DNA of 64,000 nucleotides, from NCBI GenBank assembly GCA_030052745.1, contig JANBVO010000003.1:992001-1056000 (forward strand), in the 5' to 3' direction. Shown one piece after another: positions 24,341 to 34,659 of the stretch. Positions within the stretch are counted from its first letter, which is position 1, and every line of letters begins with the position of its first letter. The notes beneath the pieces are model-generated. The model saw only the letters and a list, made by a program, of their open reading frames with translations. It did no database searches and was not told the origin of the DNA. Source of the stretch: Pleurostoma richardsiae. Its lineage: Eukaryota; Ascomycota; Sordariomycetes; Calosphaeriales; Pleurostomataceae. The translations under genes and the position numbers were made by a program.

Positions 24341-25309
24341 ATGGCCTCCTCTTCCCCGACACTGATATTCGGCAGCGGTACTATAGGCGGCGAGCGGTAC
24401 GCGTTTAAAACCGCGGCCGACGTGGAGGCTCTGCTCTCGGAGCTGAAGCAGCTCGGCATCGACCGCCTCGACGTCACCCCGCGGCACCCGCCCGGGCACA
24501 ACTACCTCGCCGAGACTCTGTATGGCCAGGCCGGCGCAGTGCCGAAGGGCTTCATCATCGACGTCAAGAACCTCATCAACCCGCAGGACACCAGCGGCAG
24601 CCTGAGCGCGGCGTCCCTCCGCGCATCCATAGGCGGCAGCCTCGAGCGGCTCGGGCTGGACAAGGCCAACGTCTTCTACGCCTACGCCCCGGACGCCGAG
24701 ACCCCGCTGCGCGAGCAGGCCGCCGCCATGGACGAGCTGCACCGCCGGGGCCTCTTCTCGCGGCTCGGTCTGTCCAACTTCCCGGCCGAGCAGGTCGCCG
24801 AGTGGGTCGCCATCGCCGAGGAGGAGGGCTACGTGAGGCCCTCGGTGTACCAGGGGCAGTACAACCTGATCTGCCGCGGCGCCGAAGCCTCGCTGCTGCC
24901 CCTCCTGAGGCGGCACGCCATCGCGCTCGTGGCGTACAGCCCGCTCGCCGGCGGCTTCCTCTCCGGCAAGCCGACGTCCGGGGACGGCGCGGCGGGCAGC
25001 CGCTTCGCCGCGGGGGACCCGCTGGGCCAGTTCTTCCGCGGGCTGTACGACAGGCCGCAGTTCCATGCGGCGCTGCGGCGGATGTCCGAGTTCCTGGCGC
25101 CGCGCGAGATCGCACTGCCTGAGGCGGCGCTGCGGTGGCTGTACTGGCACTCGCAGCTGGGGGAAGGGGACGGGATCATACTGGGCGCCTCGAAGACCGA
25201 GCAGGTCGAGACGAACACGGCTGATATACGGAAGGGGCCTCTACCACAGGAAGTCGTGGATGCACTGGAGGAAGTCTGGACTTCAATCAACGCTGAACAT
25301 CCTACATAA
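24341..25309 (+). CDS. Aldo-keto reductase family protein with altered catalytic tetrad
   Basis: A single exon of 322 residues starting MASSSPTLIFGSGTIGG. The TIM-barrel AKR pattern is clear: GIDRLDV, GFIIDVKN, LERLGLDKANVFYAYAPDAETP, GLFSRLGLSNFPAEQV, VYQGQYNLICR, AYSPLAGGFLSG, LRWLYWHSQLG and the NADPH-binding IILGASKTEQVETN. It belongs to the subfamily often named aflatoxin aldehyde reductase-like (AKR7-related). In that family the tetrad is Asp, Tyr, Lys, His. Here Asp44 and Lys76 are kept, the Tyr position (usually YPPG) is His49 (RHPPG), and the His position (usually YAH-PD) is Tyr115 (YAYAPD). NADPH binding looks intact, but ordinary carbonyl reduction may be impaired or changed. Coding GC is very high. 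Confidence 0.85.
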   Translation: MASSSPTLIFGSGTIGGERYAFKTAADVEALLSELKQLGIDRLDVTPRHPPGHNYLAETLYGQAGAVPKGFIIDVKNLINPQDTSGSLSAASLRASIGGSLERLGLDKANVFYAYAPDAETPLREQAAAMDELHRRGLFSRLGLSNFPAEQVAEWVAIAEEEGYVRPSVYQGQYNLICRGAEASLLPLLRRHAIALVAYSPLAGGFLSGKPTSGDGAAGSRFAAGDPLGQFFRGLYDRPQFHAALRRMSEFLAPREIALPEAALRWLYWHSQLGEGDGIILGASKTEQVETNTADIRKGPLPQEVVDALEEVWTSINAEHPT

Positions 25310-25449
25310 GGCGAGATGCTCAAGGGGCGGTTATCACCGGACCTGTCATTGATGAGTAACAGAAGATGGCATCAGAATCTGGACTTTGCAATACGGTGGA
25401 TCTATCGTAGAGCGCTACCGCTTGCACTTTTCGCCGGCAAGAACTCCAC

Positions 25450-26553
25450 TCAGCCGTCGTACTCGAAAACGGTCTGCATCTGAGCCGGGCTGTAGCCTGC
25501 ATTGATCGCCAGCTGAAGCAAAATCCTTGCCTTTGGCGGGTTCAGGAACCCGCCGCCATAGTAGCCGTCTGTCCCCTCTGCCTCTACGTAGCCGTCCATT
25601 GTGCGGCGCGATACGACGACCTGCGTGCCGTTGTTGGCGACCAGGCTGTCGATAGCGTCGCTGCCGTCGTCCGTCCAGCCGCCCGCACCCATGCCCGCGA
25701 GAACGAGGCCCTTGGCGCCGCTCTCCACGGCGGCTGTCGCCAGCGCGGGGTTAAGCGACTGGTAGCCGTACAGGATGTCAACCTGAGGCAGCTCAGTGGT
25801 GTTGGTGACGTCAAAGTACTGCTTCCCGATAGGCAACGAGGGCTGGTAGTAGAAGATCGGCTTGATGTCGATAAAAAAGCCTAGGAAGCCCATCTCGTAC
25901 GCCTTGAAGGTGTCCACGGCGTTGGCATTGGTCTTGGTCGTGTACCAGGCGCTAGCGATGCGGTCGTTGAGCACGATCATTGCGCCCCGACCCTTGGCGC
26001 TGGGGCTGCCGGCTAGGGTCACTGCTTCCAGGAGGTTGATGGGCCCGTCAGCGCTGATGGCCGTGGCCGGGCGCATGGCGCCGACGAAGACGACGGGCTT
26101 CTCGGAGCGGATGGTGAGGTCCAGGAAGAAGGCAGACTCCTCAAGCGTGTCCGTGCCGTGAGTGACAACGACGCCCTGGCAGTACGGATCGTTGAGCTTC
26201 TCCTGGATGTGGTGGCTGATATTGAGAAGGATCTCCGGCGTAATGGCTTCGCTAGCAACATTTGCGACCTGCACTCCCTCGACATTTGAGACGTTGAGAA
26301 GCTCCGGGACGGCGTCGATAAGGATGTCGACGCCGAGAGCACCAGCTTGGTAGCCCGTGGTCTGGGCAGAGGAGCCTGCGCTTCCCGCGATCGTACCGCC
26401 TGTGGCATATATAGTGATATTAGGAAGACTGGCGTTGAAGGTAGTGCTCGTGTCTCTCCGCGATAGGATGAAGAGAGGCTCATGGAGAGGTGTTGGCACT
26501 GCCAGGGCCACAGCTGCACAGGCTGCCAGGCTCAAGAAATTCCTCGCCGACAT
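25450..26553 (-). CDS. Secreted L-asparaginase, bacterial type II-like
   Basis: A single exon of 367 residues from the ATG at 26553; the in-frame extension to 26610 would spoil the signal peptide. MSARNFLSLAACAAVALAVP is a typical signal peptide. The asparaginase signatures are complete: ITIYATGGTIAG with nucleophile Thr54, VVVTHGTDTLEE with Thr134 and Asp135, FVGAMRPATAISADGP, TKTNANAVDTFK with the catalytic Lys, and a C-terminal LNPPKARILLQLA. Tyr68 fits the flexible-loop tyrosine. The enzyme hydrolyses L-asparagine to aspartate and ammonia outside the cell, feeding nitrogen uptake. Sites NIT, NVS, NIS and NTT could be glycosylated. The promoter carries three GATAAGG words, consistent with nitrogen-regulated expression. 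Confidence 0.92.
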   Translation of the reverse strand: MSARNFLSLAACAAVALAVPTPLHEPLFILSRRDTSTTFNASLPNITIYATGGTIAGSAGSSAQTTGYQAGALGVDILIDAVPELLNVSNVEGVQVANVASEAITPEILLNISHHIQEKLNDPYCQGVVVTHGTDTLEESAFFLDLTIRSEKPVVFVGAMRPATAISADGPINLLEAVTLAGSPSAKGRGAMIVLNDRIASAWYTTKTNANAVDTFKAYEMGFLGFFIDIKPIFYYQPSLPIGKQYFDVTNTTELPQVDILYGYQSLNPALATAAVESGAKGLVLAGMGAGGWTDDGSDAIDSLVANNGTQVVVSRRTMDGYVEAEGTDGYYGGGFLNPPKARILLQLAINAGYSPAQMQTVFEYDG

Positions 26554-26674
26554 CTTCTCTGAGTTTCTCTGGGTTGCGGGGGGACCAGGATCCAACAAGA
26601 GACAATGCAAGCCAACTTCCTAGAGAGGTGTGTGATGCTAATGGCAGTCGGACAATGTCCATCAGCCATGGGAG

Positions 26675-26684
26675 CCTTTATATG
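26675..26684 (-). promoter_or_regulatory. Likely TATA box of the asparaginase gene
   Basis: On the minus strand the sequence reads CATATAAAGG, about 120 nt before the asparaginase start codon. Position and sequence fit a fungal TATA element. Experimental start sites are not known here. Confidence 0.45.
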
Positions 26685-26752
26685 ACCTGGCCGATCGTGA
26701 GAGTCAGGCTGCCGGACCTGTCGGATTGTTCATCAATGCCGCAGCAGGATTC

Positions 26753-26931
26753 CCTTATCAGCCCTCCACTATATGCCGAGACTTGAAAGAGACCGGGCAG
26801 AAGCCGCGCATCGTTAGATCGTTACCCTCTGGCCATACCGCCAGATAGTCCCGTCGGTCGCGGCCGGACTGCGGCGAAGGCTGCCATGTGTTCCTTATCA
26901 CGGCGGTGTGTCGTGCGGGGTGAAGATAAGG
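26753..26931 (-). promoter_or_regulatory. Cluster of three GATA-factor sites upstream of asparaginase
   Basis: Three GATAAGG words lie within 180 nt: TGATAAGG in minus sense at 26753-26760 and again at 26893-26900, and AGATAAGG in plus sense at 26924-26931. All fit the HGATAR consensus of AreA/NIT2, the fungal nitrogen-metabolite GATA activators, and the last two are about 30 nt apart, the spacing favoured by NIT2. They sit 200-380 nt before the asparaginase start. Binding itself is inferred. Confidence 0.5.
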
Positions 26932-27423
26932 CGCGCGGCATCTTGGCGTCTCGTCTAACCGGCTGGCCGGGTCTCGCTAGAGGTTCTTGGAAGAATACCA
27001 TCTTGGATTGACTGGAAATCTGGAAAGCTGAGAGCCGCAGGGGTTTGTAGGGTATTGGTCATATCTGCGTCTAATAGCGTTCTCAGCTCTTTGTGGTCGC
27101 TTATCGCAACGGAACCCGGATGGAGTACATAGTAGCCTTCGAATGACGTTCGACGGTAGCTCCGATCTGATCAGTTCTCGGGTGGCTGGGAACAACCGGT
27201 CGGCGGAGCCGCTCTGTAAGCCATCTAGGAACGGCCGATGATGCGGCGTGGACCGAGGGGGCGCAGCCAGGCCCTGCGCAGCTTTTCGATGTCGGCAGCT
27301 TTCAAGTATGGGGACACTCAGCTCAGGACTTAGGCCGACACCATTGCTGCCAACACCGGGATGATTCCTCACAACCTGCATTTCATTGGGTATCATTGTT
27401 TCCTAAGCCTCGTCACCTCCTCT
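26932..27423. other. Intergenic region between asparaginase promoter and RRP43 3' end
   Basis: The remaining stretch holds no recognised gene, RNA or repeat. It joins the distal asparaginase promoter to the 3' flank of RRP43, also on the minus strand. Confidence 0.4.
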
Positions 27424-28467
27424 CTATGCCAAGGCGTTCTTGAAATCCTCCCATCTTTGCTCCGCAAGACTCCCGAGCTGTTTCATCAGCTCAGGGCCGA
27501 TGATCGTGCCGCCGCTCTTCGATATTGACCGTATTCTGGTCTCGCCATCACTCCGGTCGACGATAAGAGACACTGTCTCTCTACATAGGCTCTCCTCCAG
27601 GCGATCGGGGTCTAGGAGGATCCAGTACTTCCCATCGGCGGTCTTTACATGCTCCTTCTCAGTGAAGACAGCAGCGGTGCTAGAAACCGGTAGGCCGGCC
27701 ACCGTCAGTGCTTTTTTCTCCGAGCTCGAGCACACGACCATCTCTCGGTCAGGATCCCACCGGGCTTGGGGCAGCTTAGTGTCCCGGAGAGCCGCGACAA
27801 TGGCGGCCCATGCCGCGTCTAAAGGGTTGCCGTCGAAGGAGATGAAAAGAACATCAATGTACAACGTCCAGTACGCCTTCAGCTCGGGCTGTGTCTCCTC
27901 TTCGTCATACTCCTCCTGCTCAACTTCCTGCATCCGCTCATCGTCACCCTCCTGTATCTTCGGCGGCGTGTACCATATCCGTAGATGGTCCGTGTCAATC
28001 ATCCGTGAACTGTGCAGCAACGAGTAGACCCTCGTGCTTAATGTCTGTGCCAGCGTTGTAGGCGGGACGCCAGGTAGGAACTGTGGTGCGCACCCCGTCG
28101 CTAACTCAATGTTCGGCACGAGGAGGTCATAGTCCTTCAGCTCCCGAAGGCTTTCTCGCTTGACGTCTTGTGGTGTCGATAAGTCGAGCTTCGACCGAGG
28201 CCGGTACTGTGGGATGTTGGCCACGGGCAGAATCTCGCCTCTCACGCCGCAAATGACTGTTGTATCCCCCGTGCGGACGACAGCGCTACCATGGGCGTGC
28301 GAGAGAGAGGATGTGTTGATATTAGGCGGACGAGCCTGATGCGGGGCGCGACCGTTGGTGCGAGATGATGGAACCTCTGGATCAGATGGCTGAAGGTTGG
28401 CGAGGAGAAACGGGTGTGGAGAGAGCTTGGCAAACGTTGACCGAGCAAAGGTCAAGGAAGAAGCCAT
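27424..28467 (-). CDS. RRP43: Exosome complex subunit Rrp43 (RNase PH-like ring)
   Basis: A single exon of 347 residues from the ATG at 28467 (MASSLTFARSTFAKLSPHPFL); the frame runs on upstream but MASS follows the family pattern. RNase PH-fold segments are visible: GRAPHQARPPNINTSSLSHAHGSAVVRTGDTTVICGVRGEI, DVLFISFDGNPLDAAWAAIVAALRD, and a C-terminal LIVDRSDGETRIRSISKSGG. An acidic loop (EQEEYDEEETQPE) sits between the two halves. Rrp43 is a structural member of the nine-subunit core of the eukaryotic exosome, which processes and degrades RNA 3' to 5' in nucleus and cytoplasm; the eukaryotic ring has lost phosphorolytic activity. Rrp42 and Rrp45 are related, but length and N-terminus fit Rrp43 best. 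Confidence 0.82.
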   Translation of the reverse strand: MASSLTFARSTFAKLSPHPFLLANLQPSDPEVPSSRTNGRAPHQARPPNINTSSLSHAHGSAVVRTGDTTVICGVRGEILPVANIPQYRPRSKLDLSTPQDVKRESLRELKDYDLLVPNIELATGCAPQFLPGVPPTTLAQTLSTRVYSLLHSSRMIDTDHLRIWYTPPKIQEGDDERMQEVEQEEYDEEETQPELKAYWTLYIDVLFISFDGNPLDAAWAAIVAALRDTKLPQARWDPDREMVVCSSSEKKALTVAGLPVSSTAAVFTEKEHVKTADGKYWILLDPDRLEESLCRETVSLIVDRSDGETRIRSISKSGGTIIGPELMKQLGSLAEQRWEDFKNALA

Positions 28468-29348
28468 CTTCTCTGGAGAAAATCGGTACCGGTCACGAAA
28501 CTCTCGTTGTTGCCGGAAAGGGTTGCAGGCGAGGTTCTCGTTGTCAAAGTTAAGAGCGAAAGGACAAATTTTGGCCCAGCCTTGGCGGGGCTCGTTAGCG
28601 GATTGTCCAATCAAAATTAGGTGGAATTGCAAGGCTGTTCATCAGACAAGACGTTTTCGAGCATCTCGTGCCGAAGAACAAAAAGAACTTGGCTCCCTTT
28701 TCCCAGTTTATCTTGAGTACAATAGGGGGTTTTGACAGATTTGGTTTCGAAAGTATTGGAATAAGGCGTATAAGTTGTTACGTTTCTGTTTGCATCACAC
28801 AAATGAGACACGGTTTACAAGACGGCAGCATGCTGTGGAGAGCGACGCAACAAAGGGTGAGAGACAGCTGCTCGAACCCATCACAGAAATCTGAGGTACC
28901 TAGCCCGAAAATGTACCTAAGTACTCCCTCTAAGAATGGAACTACCTATACTCTACTTACCTACATCTCTGGGTCGAATTAAACTTTGGGCGACTCCGAA
29001 GCTGTTCTGACCCCAGTGATGGGCTCGATGGGCTCGCCTGCCCCTCTATGACGTATGAGCACTGCCGCAGACACCTCCGAGAAGCGTTTACCGCAGTACC
29101 AAAATGTCTGGGTCCGTACCTGAGGTACCTACGCCGACTATGACGAGATCGATGATAATGACGTGAGAGGTCCCTGGCTCTAAGTGGAGAATGGGATTCG
29201 GACAGCAGTATATCAGAGCAAGCAGTCCGCGTTTTGAGGCTGGGATCTTCGCTTCGGGATTCATTGCACATCAAAGACTGCTAGGAATTGTCTTCTTGCT
29301 CTACAACATACATATAATCTACCCACATCATACAAACCAGTCACAAAC
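28468..29348. other. Divergent promoter region with CCAAT box and TAGGTACCT-like words
   Basis: The shared upstream region of RRP43 (-) and the small hydrophilic protein (+). A CCAAT box (GTCCAATCA) lies at about 28606-28614, about 140 nt before RRP43. Words of the GGTACCTA/TACCTAAG type occur at 28895-28972 and 29117-29131, the same motif family that clusters near 34.7-35.2 kb. No gene or RNA was recognised. Confidence 0.4.
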
Positions 29349-29801
29349 ATGTCAGGCTACTCGAACGTCGGCGGCCGAGGTGTCTACGAGGCCGGGGACC
29401 AGCGCAACGTAAAGGACGCTGACATGCAAACGGCCGACCGCTACAACGAGGGCAACACCCACGCACACTCCAACCTTGACTCTAGTATGGAACCTTCCCA
29501 AAGGCACCAAGTACCGCAGCCCGTCTAACAGCCAGAGCAGAGGACGAGCGAACAATCGCGAACCGTCTAGCGGCCGAGGAGAGAAGGGAGGACCCTCCTG
29601 AGGATCAGGAGCAGCAATGGCAGAAGAGAGACCCGACCCTGCCGGTCAGTTTCCCTTGTTGGCGCCCCATGGATCTTGAGGTACAAGAGCTGACAAGGTT
29701 AGGCCAAGATGCACGGCAACCAACCATCACGGGGAGCCCAGGTTGATGCAGAGCTGCAGGCGGATGATGAGCGCCGGCTGAGGGAGAAGGGCGCGAAATG
29801 A
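29349..29801 (+). CDS. Small conserved-type hydrophilic protein, three exons
   Basis: Exons 29349-29484, 29532-29644 and 29703-29801 join in frame to 115 residues. Intron 1 (GTATGG to CTAACAG) and intron 2 (GTCAGT to GGTTAG) are both under 60 nt. The product begins MSGYSNVGGRGVYEAGDQRN, continues through RAEDERTIANRLAAEERRED and ends KMHGNQPSRGAQVDAELQADDERRLREKGAK. It is strongly charged, has no Cys and no hydrophobic segment, and is likely mostly helical or disordered. Small fungal proteins of this pattern (GGRG-Y-AGDQRN plus KMHGN-PSRGA) are widespread in Pezizomycotina without an assigned role, and some resemble stress-induced hydrophilins. I am confident it is a real gene; its function is open. 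Confidence 0.72.
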
Positions 29802-32800
29802 AGGGGAACTTTGATTGAAGGAGACCTGCGTATTATTGCTTTAGGAATCACGGGAGATACCAGATCATCAAAACCCACACTAAGGCAAGCTCTGAAACAA
29901 GTATAACCTATCAATTCTTCAGATTGACATATCTTTTACGATCGTAAACTCTAAGCAGTGGTATAGCCAACCAAGTGCCGAGCATACACGTTGCTACGCG
30001 CATGAGCTGGTTCTTGCGGAACTGTGGAACATCTACGCCCACGCGTCAAGTTCAAACGGAGAGCAGGCAGTTCGCGACTCTCCAAGCAAGCACCCACCAA
30101 GCTCAGGAAACCCAGCTAATCATCGAAAGGCCTAGCACTTGCCCGACCCAGTGATCTCGGACATGAGAATTGGTCGTACAATACGATCAATATCGAACTG
30201 TCATGGCTGTGAAATGCGCTGAATCTGCTCGTACGCTACGGGGACGCCTCTACCTACTTCAGGACTGTTAGCGACCTGACTTCCAAACCCAAAGGCAACA
30301 ATGTAGCAGTTATGAGAAATGGAGAAAGATCAGAATATGTAAGAAATAGCTATCATTTGGGTCACGAGATATAGCAGCCCCGGCAAGGGCGCCATCAGCG
30401 CGACATCAACCGCAAATTACCTCATCATAGAAGCCGAGAGAAGGGGCTTGTTTGTTTGATAGGGGCATCTCGGAGACAACATACCTTTGGAAATCCCTCC
30501 CGAAAAGGGAGCGGAAGCATTTAGCTATAGAAAGACACTCCCATCCGGGGGTGCTTGAAGATGAAAGAGAAACAGAGGTGAACTTTTTTCCTTCTGCAGA
30601 GACATTTTTAAAGTGGAAGGCACGGACCATGTCACTACGGTTACATAACAACTGAACAGGAACCAGACTTGCCAGAGCTGATTACCTAACACATGGTGCT
30701 GGAGGACCAGGCGTATCCATAGCCGCCTACTAGCAGAGGATACCAGTGTACTAACATATACGGTGCGATGATAGGAGCGAAGTGCTAGTAGTCGAGTACT
30801 TCTGTTCGCCTGGCGGCCGTTCATTTATCCCACAGCGAGCCACGTCGGTGCGAGTCTTTCGCGTCTTCAAGACTCCTCATACATCATCAGCCGACTCCGC
30901 AGACTCGTCAGGCTGCTTCGCTTACACTCCCAGGTGCAATCAGCGACAGAATGCCCTGCTCCGTCTTCTCAGGAAGATCGTCTCTGGTGCTCCTGTTGCC
31001 TTGATGCTTGCTTCCCCGAATGACACTCTACGATAACCTGGGTCGTCTGGGACCCAGCTTCCGTTCGCTAGCGTAACCTACGATCTGTCGCTTCGGTTGA
31101 GGCCATGACCGTAACGGCGCTCTCGCTTCCTGCGCATCGAAGGGCGGAGAACCGCATCTACATCGACGAGAAGATGGCCGGTGACGGGATTGACGGACCG
31201 ATATCGCGCCATTAATGGTATAACGGGTGACCGGTCCTCAATCCAACCCAGTCCGAGGCACGGTGCGCCGATCACCTAAAGAATACCAAGTAGACTGAGC
31301 TCCGTGCTACCTCGAGCCCCGTTCCGATCACCGGTTTAAGACTGAGGAGTTCCACGGTGTGCTCCTTTTTTGGCGTTCAACGGTGGTCCGTAATGGGTTC
31401 GATTTGGCGAAGCTACCCGTCCAGTCGGATCGCGCTGCGAGTTTCTTGTGTAACACAGCGGGATACCTTGTCGGGAATAATTTGAGGCTGATTGGCGACC
31501 TCACAGGGCTGGCAAGGCCAGCCTTCCGTGGGCCGACGCTGGCCAAGGACCACATTTACAAACCATACCTACACAACTTGACAACGTACTGCATCCTGGT
31601 CGTACAGCAGGCGGTTGACATCGGCGACCGCCACACCGATTCTGCACCGCTGTCGTACAGCCGCACCGTGATCGGACTGACATTTGCTTCTTCTGGCCGC
31701 CCAGGCCGGCGCAGATGACTCTCCTGAGTCGCAGATCGAGAAACAGGAAGATGAAACCTGCTGAGGTTGTCATACGGGTTCGCCTTTGGGGCTAGACATG
31801 TCTTCATTCTAGGTTACAATTACTCTAGTCATCGTCATTAAGGTATGAATGCTCCCCCTAAACACCAACCCAAAAAGCAACTCCCGTACCCCAGATGCTT
31901 CCAGATCCAGTCTATCCCGCTAGAGTCCCAATATTGACAGTACCTTTTACCAACGCCATCAGTGGTACACTTTTTTTCACCAAGTCCATGCTTGTGTTCC
32001 GGTTGGGGTTGAGTAACCCTGCGGAGCACTCCCCCATTGGGCCCTGGTGTGAAGACTGGGCAGAACATGGCTGCGTGTCTCGGGTGTCCGCATCGCTTCA
32101 GCAACACGGTGTGCCACAGTTGCCGCAGGCGCGACCCGGAATGACCCAAACTTCTTGGCCATTGGCGGCGCAAGTCGGGCAGCGCACTCCAGGAAGCTGG
32201 GCCTAGCTGTCAGCGTAACGTCCCGGTAGCTACATCGAGATCTTTCAGACTTGCCGGAAGGCCTGCAACGCCGGGCACGCTCGTGGGCCAGCGTGGATGC
32301 CGGGGCGGCGTCGCACTTGGAGTCGCTGCGGTAAGCTGGAGGTCATGCGGGATGATGGGCCGTGCCATTGTTGCGGTGTCCAATATATCGGTGGCGGGAC
32401 TGCTCCAGGACGTGATGCAAGTACTAATATAGGAGGGGGAAGTGTAAGATGCGCAGACTGCTGCGGCGAGGCTCGCTCTGCGGTGATCTTCTGGAAAAGA
32501 TGCGGAGAGGTGGAGTGGTACCCGGCAACATGAAGGAAACAAGGGAGCGGCTAAAGGTGATGCCCGGAATATTTATACTTTCTGGGGGGAACCTAGGACA
32601 AAGGGGTTGTCTCTCTCGTCAACGCCTGTCTGACAAGGACAAGGCCTCTCGGAGTGTGCGCGCGAGAGAGGAAGAGACTGGAAAGGAAAGATTCTGGACG
32701 GGGAGCTACGGCGGGAACGGATGTTGCAAAGCAGGAAGAGGACAAGAAGCAATGATAGGACCCTGCTCTTAAGTGCAAATAATGGATGGGCTGTTTCCCA

Positions 32801-33510
32801 TCTGATCGCCGTCTGGTGTATATCCACTGTAGGAAGAATGCGCTAGGTCGGTCTGCTGCAGAAGGCCATGCCGGTGTGAGACGGGACTCTTGCGCCGTGT
32901 AGGCTGGCTGCCATGGCTGGTGGCGTTTTTTTTGAACACCAAGCCGTGTCCGTCTCTAGGTTCAAACGGGCAACAGTACCCTTGCCAGGAGAGAGGCAGA
33001 TTCAGGGAAACAGAGGGGGAAGAGGAGGAAGCACGAGGGAATGGGAATTGTGACAGAAAGAGAGGAGACCTACAGTGTTAGCCGTAAGCTCGCAAGCTTA
33101 GCGTGCTAAGGTTTAGGTAGGGAGCGTCTGAGTGAGCGTAGCGAGGAGAGAGCCATGCCCATCCCTGGATGGGATTTGTCAAGGCTTTTTTTTTCCTCGG
33201 CTCCGCCAGCTTGGGCTTGTCCACGACGACGCATTGGTCTAACGTCGTCACTTTTTCCCTTTCGCGCAAGACGATAGCTCGTCCGCCGGGGCACCAGCGC
33301 CAGTGACGAGGGGACCAAGGCGGACCAGTCGATCTGGCGAGCAGTCGAGATACAGGGATGGCCCCTGTGTCCACTAAAAAAAGCAAAGGAAAAGCTGGCC
33401 AGTTAGTGCTGTTTAAGTTTGCTGGTCCTTGCAGACATCTCTGCAATGATGCGCAGCCAGGATGCTGGCCCGGGTCCGCTGCTGTGGATTCCGCCTATGC
33501 GCCTCCAAAC

Positions 33511-33537
33511 GGGGGGGTGCGGAAAGGGGGGGGGGGG
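33511..33537. repeat. Guanine homopolymer runs
   Basis: Runs of 7 and 12 G residues separated by a short AT-containing spacer. Such tracts are mutable, can form quadruplexes, and are prone to base-calling length errors. Confidence 0.8.
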
Positions 33538-34204
33538 AAGGGCCGCCAAAAGACGAACAAGTCGATACCAGGTATCGCGCACCATCAATGCCCGTCATCC
33601 GAGGGGCTCAGACCTCAGCGCAGCGGACAGGTTTCAAGTACATTGCTGATACAAGGCTAATTATATAGCACAGATCAGTAAGGTGCAGGTATATCGAAAA
33701 TGGGGACCGAAGCAGTTGAAGGGAATGGGCGTCGACAGGCGGGACAGTGACACACTCACACACGCGCGCACCTGGAAGATGCTCCCTCGCTCTAGATTGG
33801 CTGGAGGGGGGAGCTGCTTTCTCGCGTCTGCTCTCTGCATACCGGGATCGGCAGTGTCTCTCTCCCAGGATAGATGACACCTCCCATCACCCTCGCGTGT
33901 CTCCCCGGCGGCCTTGGCTGTTCGCAGGCTACCGACCGACTTGACACGCCCCCCCTTCCTGTCATCAGCGCTGCCGGTAGGCGCGGCTTCTTTTAACCTT
34001 CCCGTTGTTCCTCGTTTACTCCCGAAGTTTGCCTACCAGGGTGGCCCGAGATTGATGGTACGAGATGATAGGTCAATCCGAGCCGGCCGGGAACCGTTTG
34101 TGTAGCGACCCGCCGCAAGAAGGAGAGAGAGGCTCGCCTCTGAACTCGCAAGCAACGCTTCTTCTGCCGCGACGGGGTCCCAACGGGTAGAGCATTGATG
34201 CGAA

Positions 34205-34235
34205 GGTGGTGGTGGTGGTGGTGGTGGCGGTGGTG
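34205..34235. repeat. (GGT)n microsatellite
   Basis: About ten GGT units with one GGC interruption, inside the gene desert and not in a recognised coding frame. Confidence 0.85.
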
Positions 34236-34548
34236 TTGTAGTGGGTTGCTGTATCAAGGGTCCGAGGTGATGGGGGGTTGTGAGGGGCCACCAAGAACCC
34301 CTCATCAGAAGAAGAAAACCAAGGTGGCCCCCCCCCCTTCAAGAGGATTGGGGACGCTGATTGAAACTCCGACCGGTCGCAGCTAATGCTCAAATCTCAC
34401 AATATCAGTGGCGTCTATCACTTCTGACTGCGCTGGCGTCCGTTTGAAGTCTGGACAACCAGGAAATCTGCTCCGGCGTTTGCACGCCGAGCCGGTCTTT
34501 CCGTCCCTCCCTTCGTTCCTGCCCTCCTTTCATTTTCGAAGTTTCTCC

Positions 34549-34586
34549 GTGCGTGCGTGTGCGTGTGCGTGTGCGTATGTGTGTGC
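34549..34586. repeat. (GTGCGT)/(GT)n microsatellite
   Basis: A run of alternating GT and GC dinucleotides (GTGCGT units) inside a long pyrimidine-rich stretch. Alternating purine-pyrimidine DNA like this is prone to length variation. Confidence 0.8.
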
Positions 34587-34659
34587 CGCTCTTTCTTCTT
34601 TCTGTTCCTCCTACTCTCCCCCCGCCCCTCCTCCTCTCCACCACTCTCTGCAGCCCCTT

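Noticed and set aside
24326-25150. 274-codon frame antisense to the AKR gene
   Set aside because: Mirror frame of very GC-rich coding sequence; the sense strand encodes a clear AKR.
15636-29801. Possible secondary-metabolite or effector cluster (secreted DUF4360, AKR, asparaginase)
   Set aside because: No synthase, P450, transporter or pathway regulator nearby; housekeeping RRP43 is adjacent. Proximity looks incidental.
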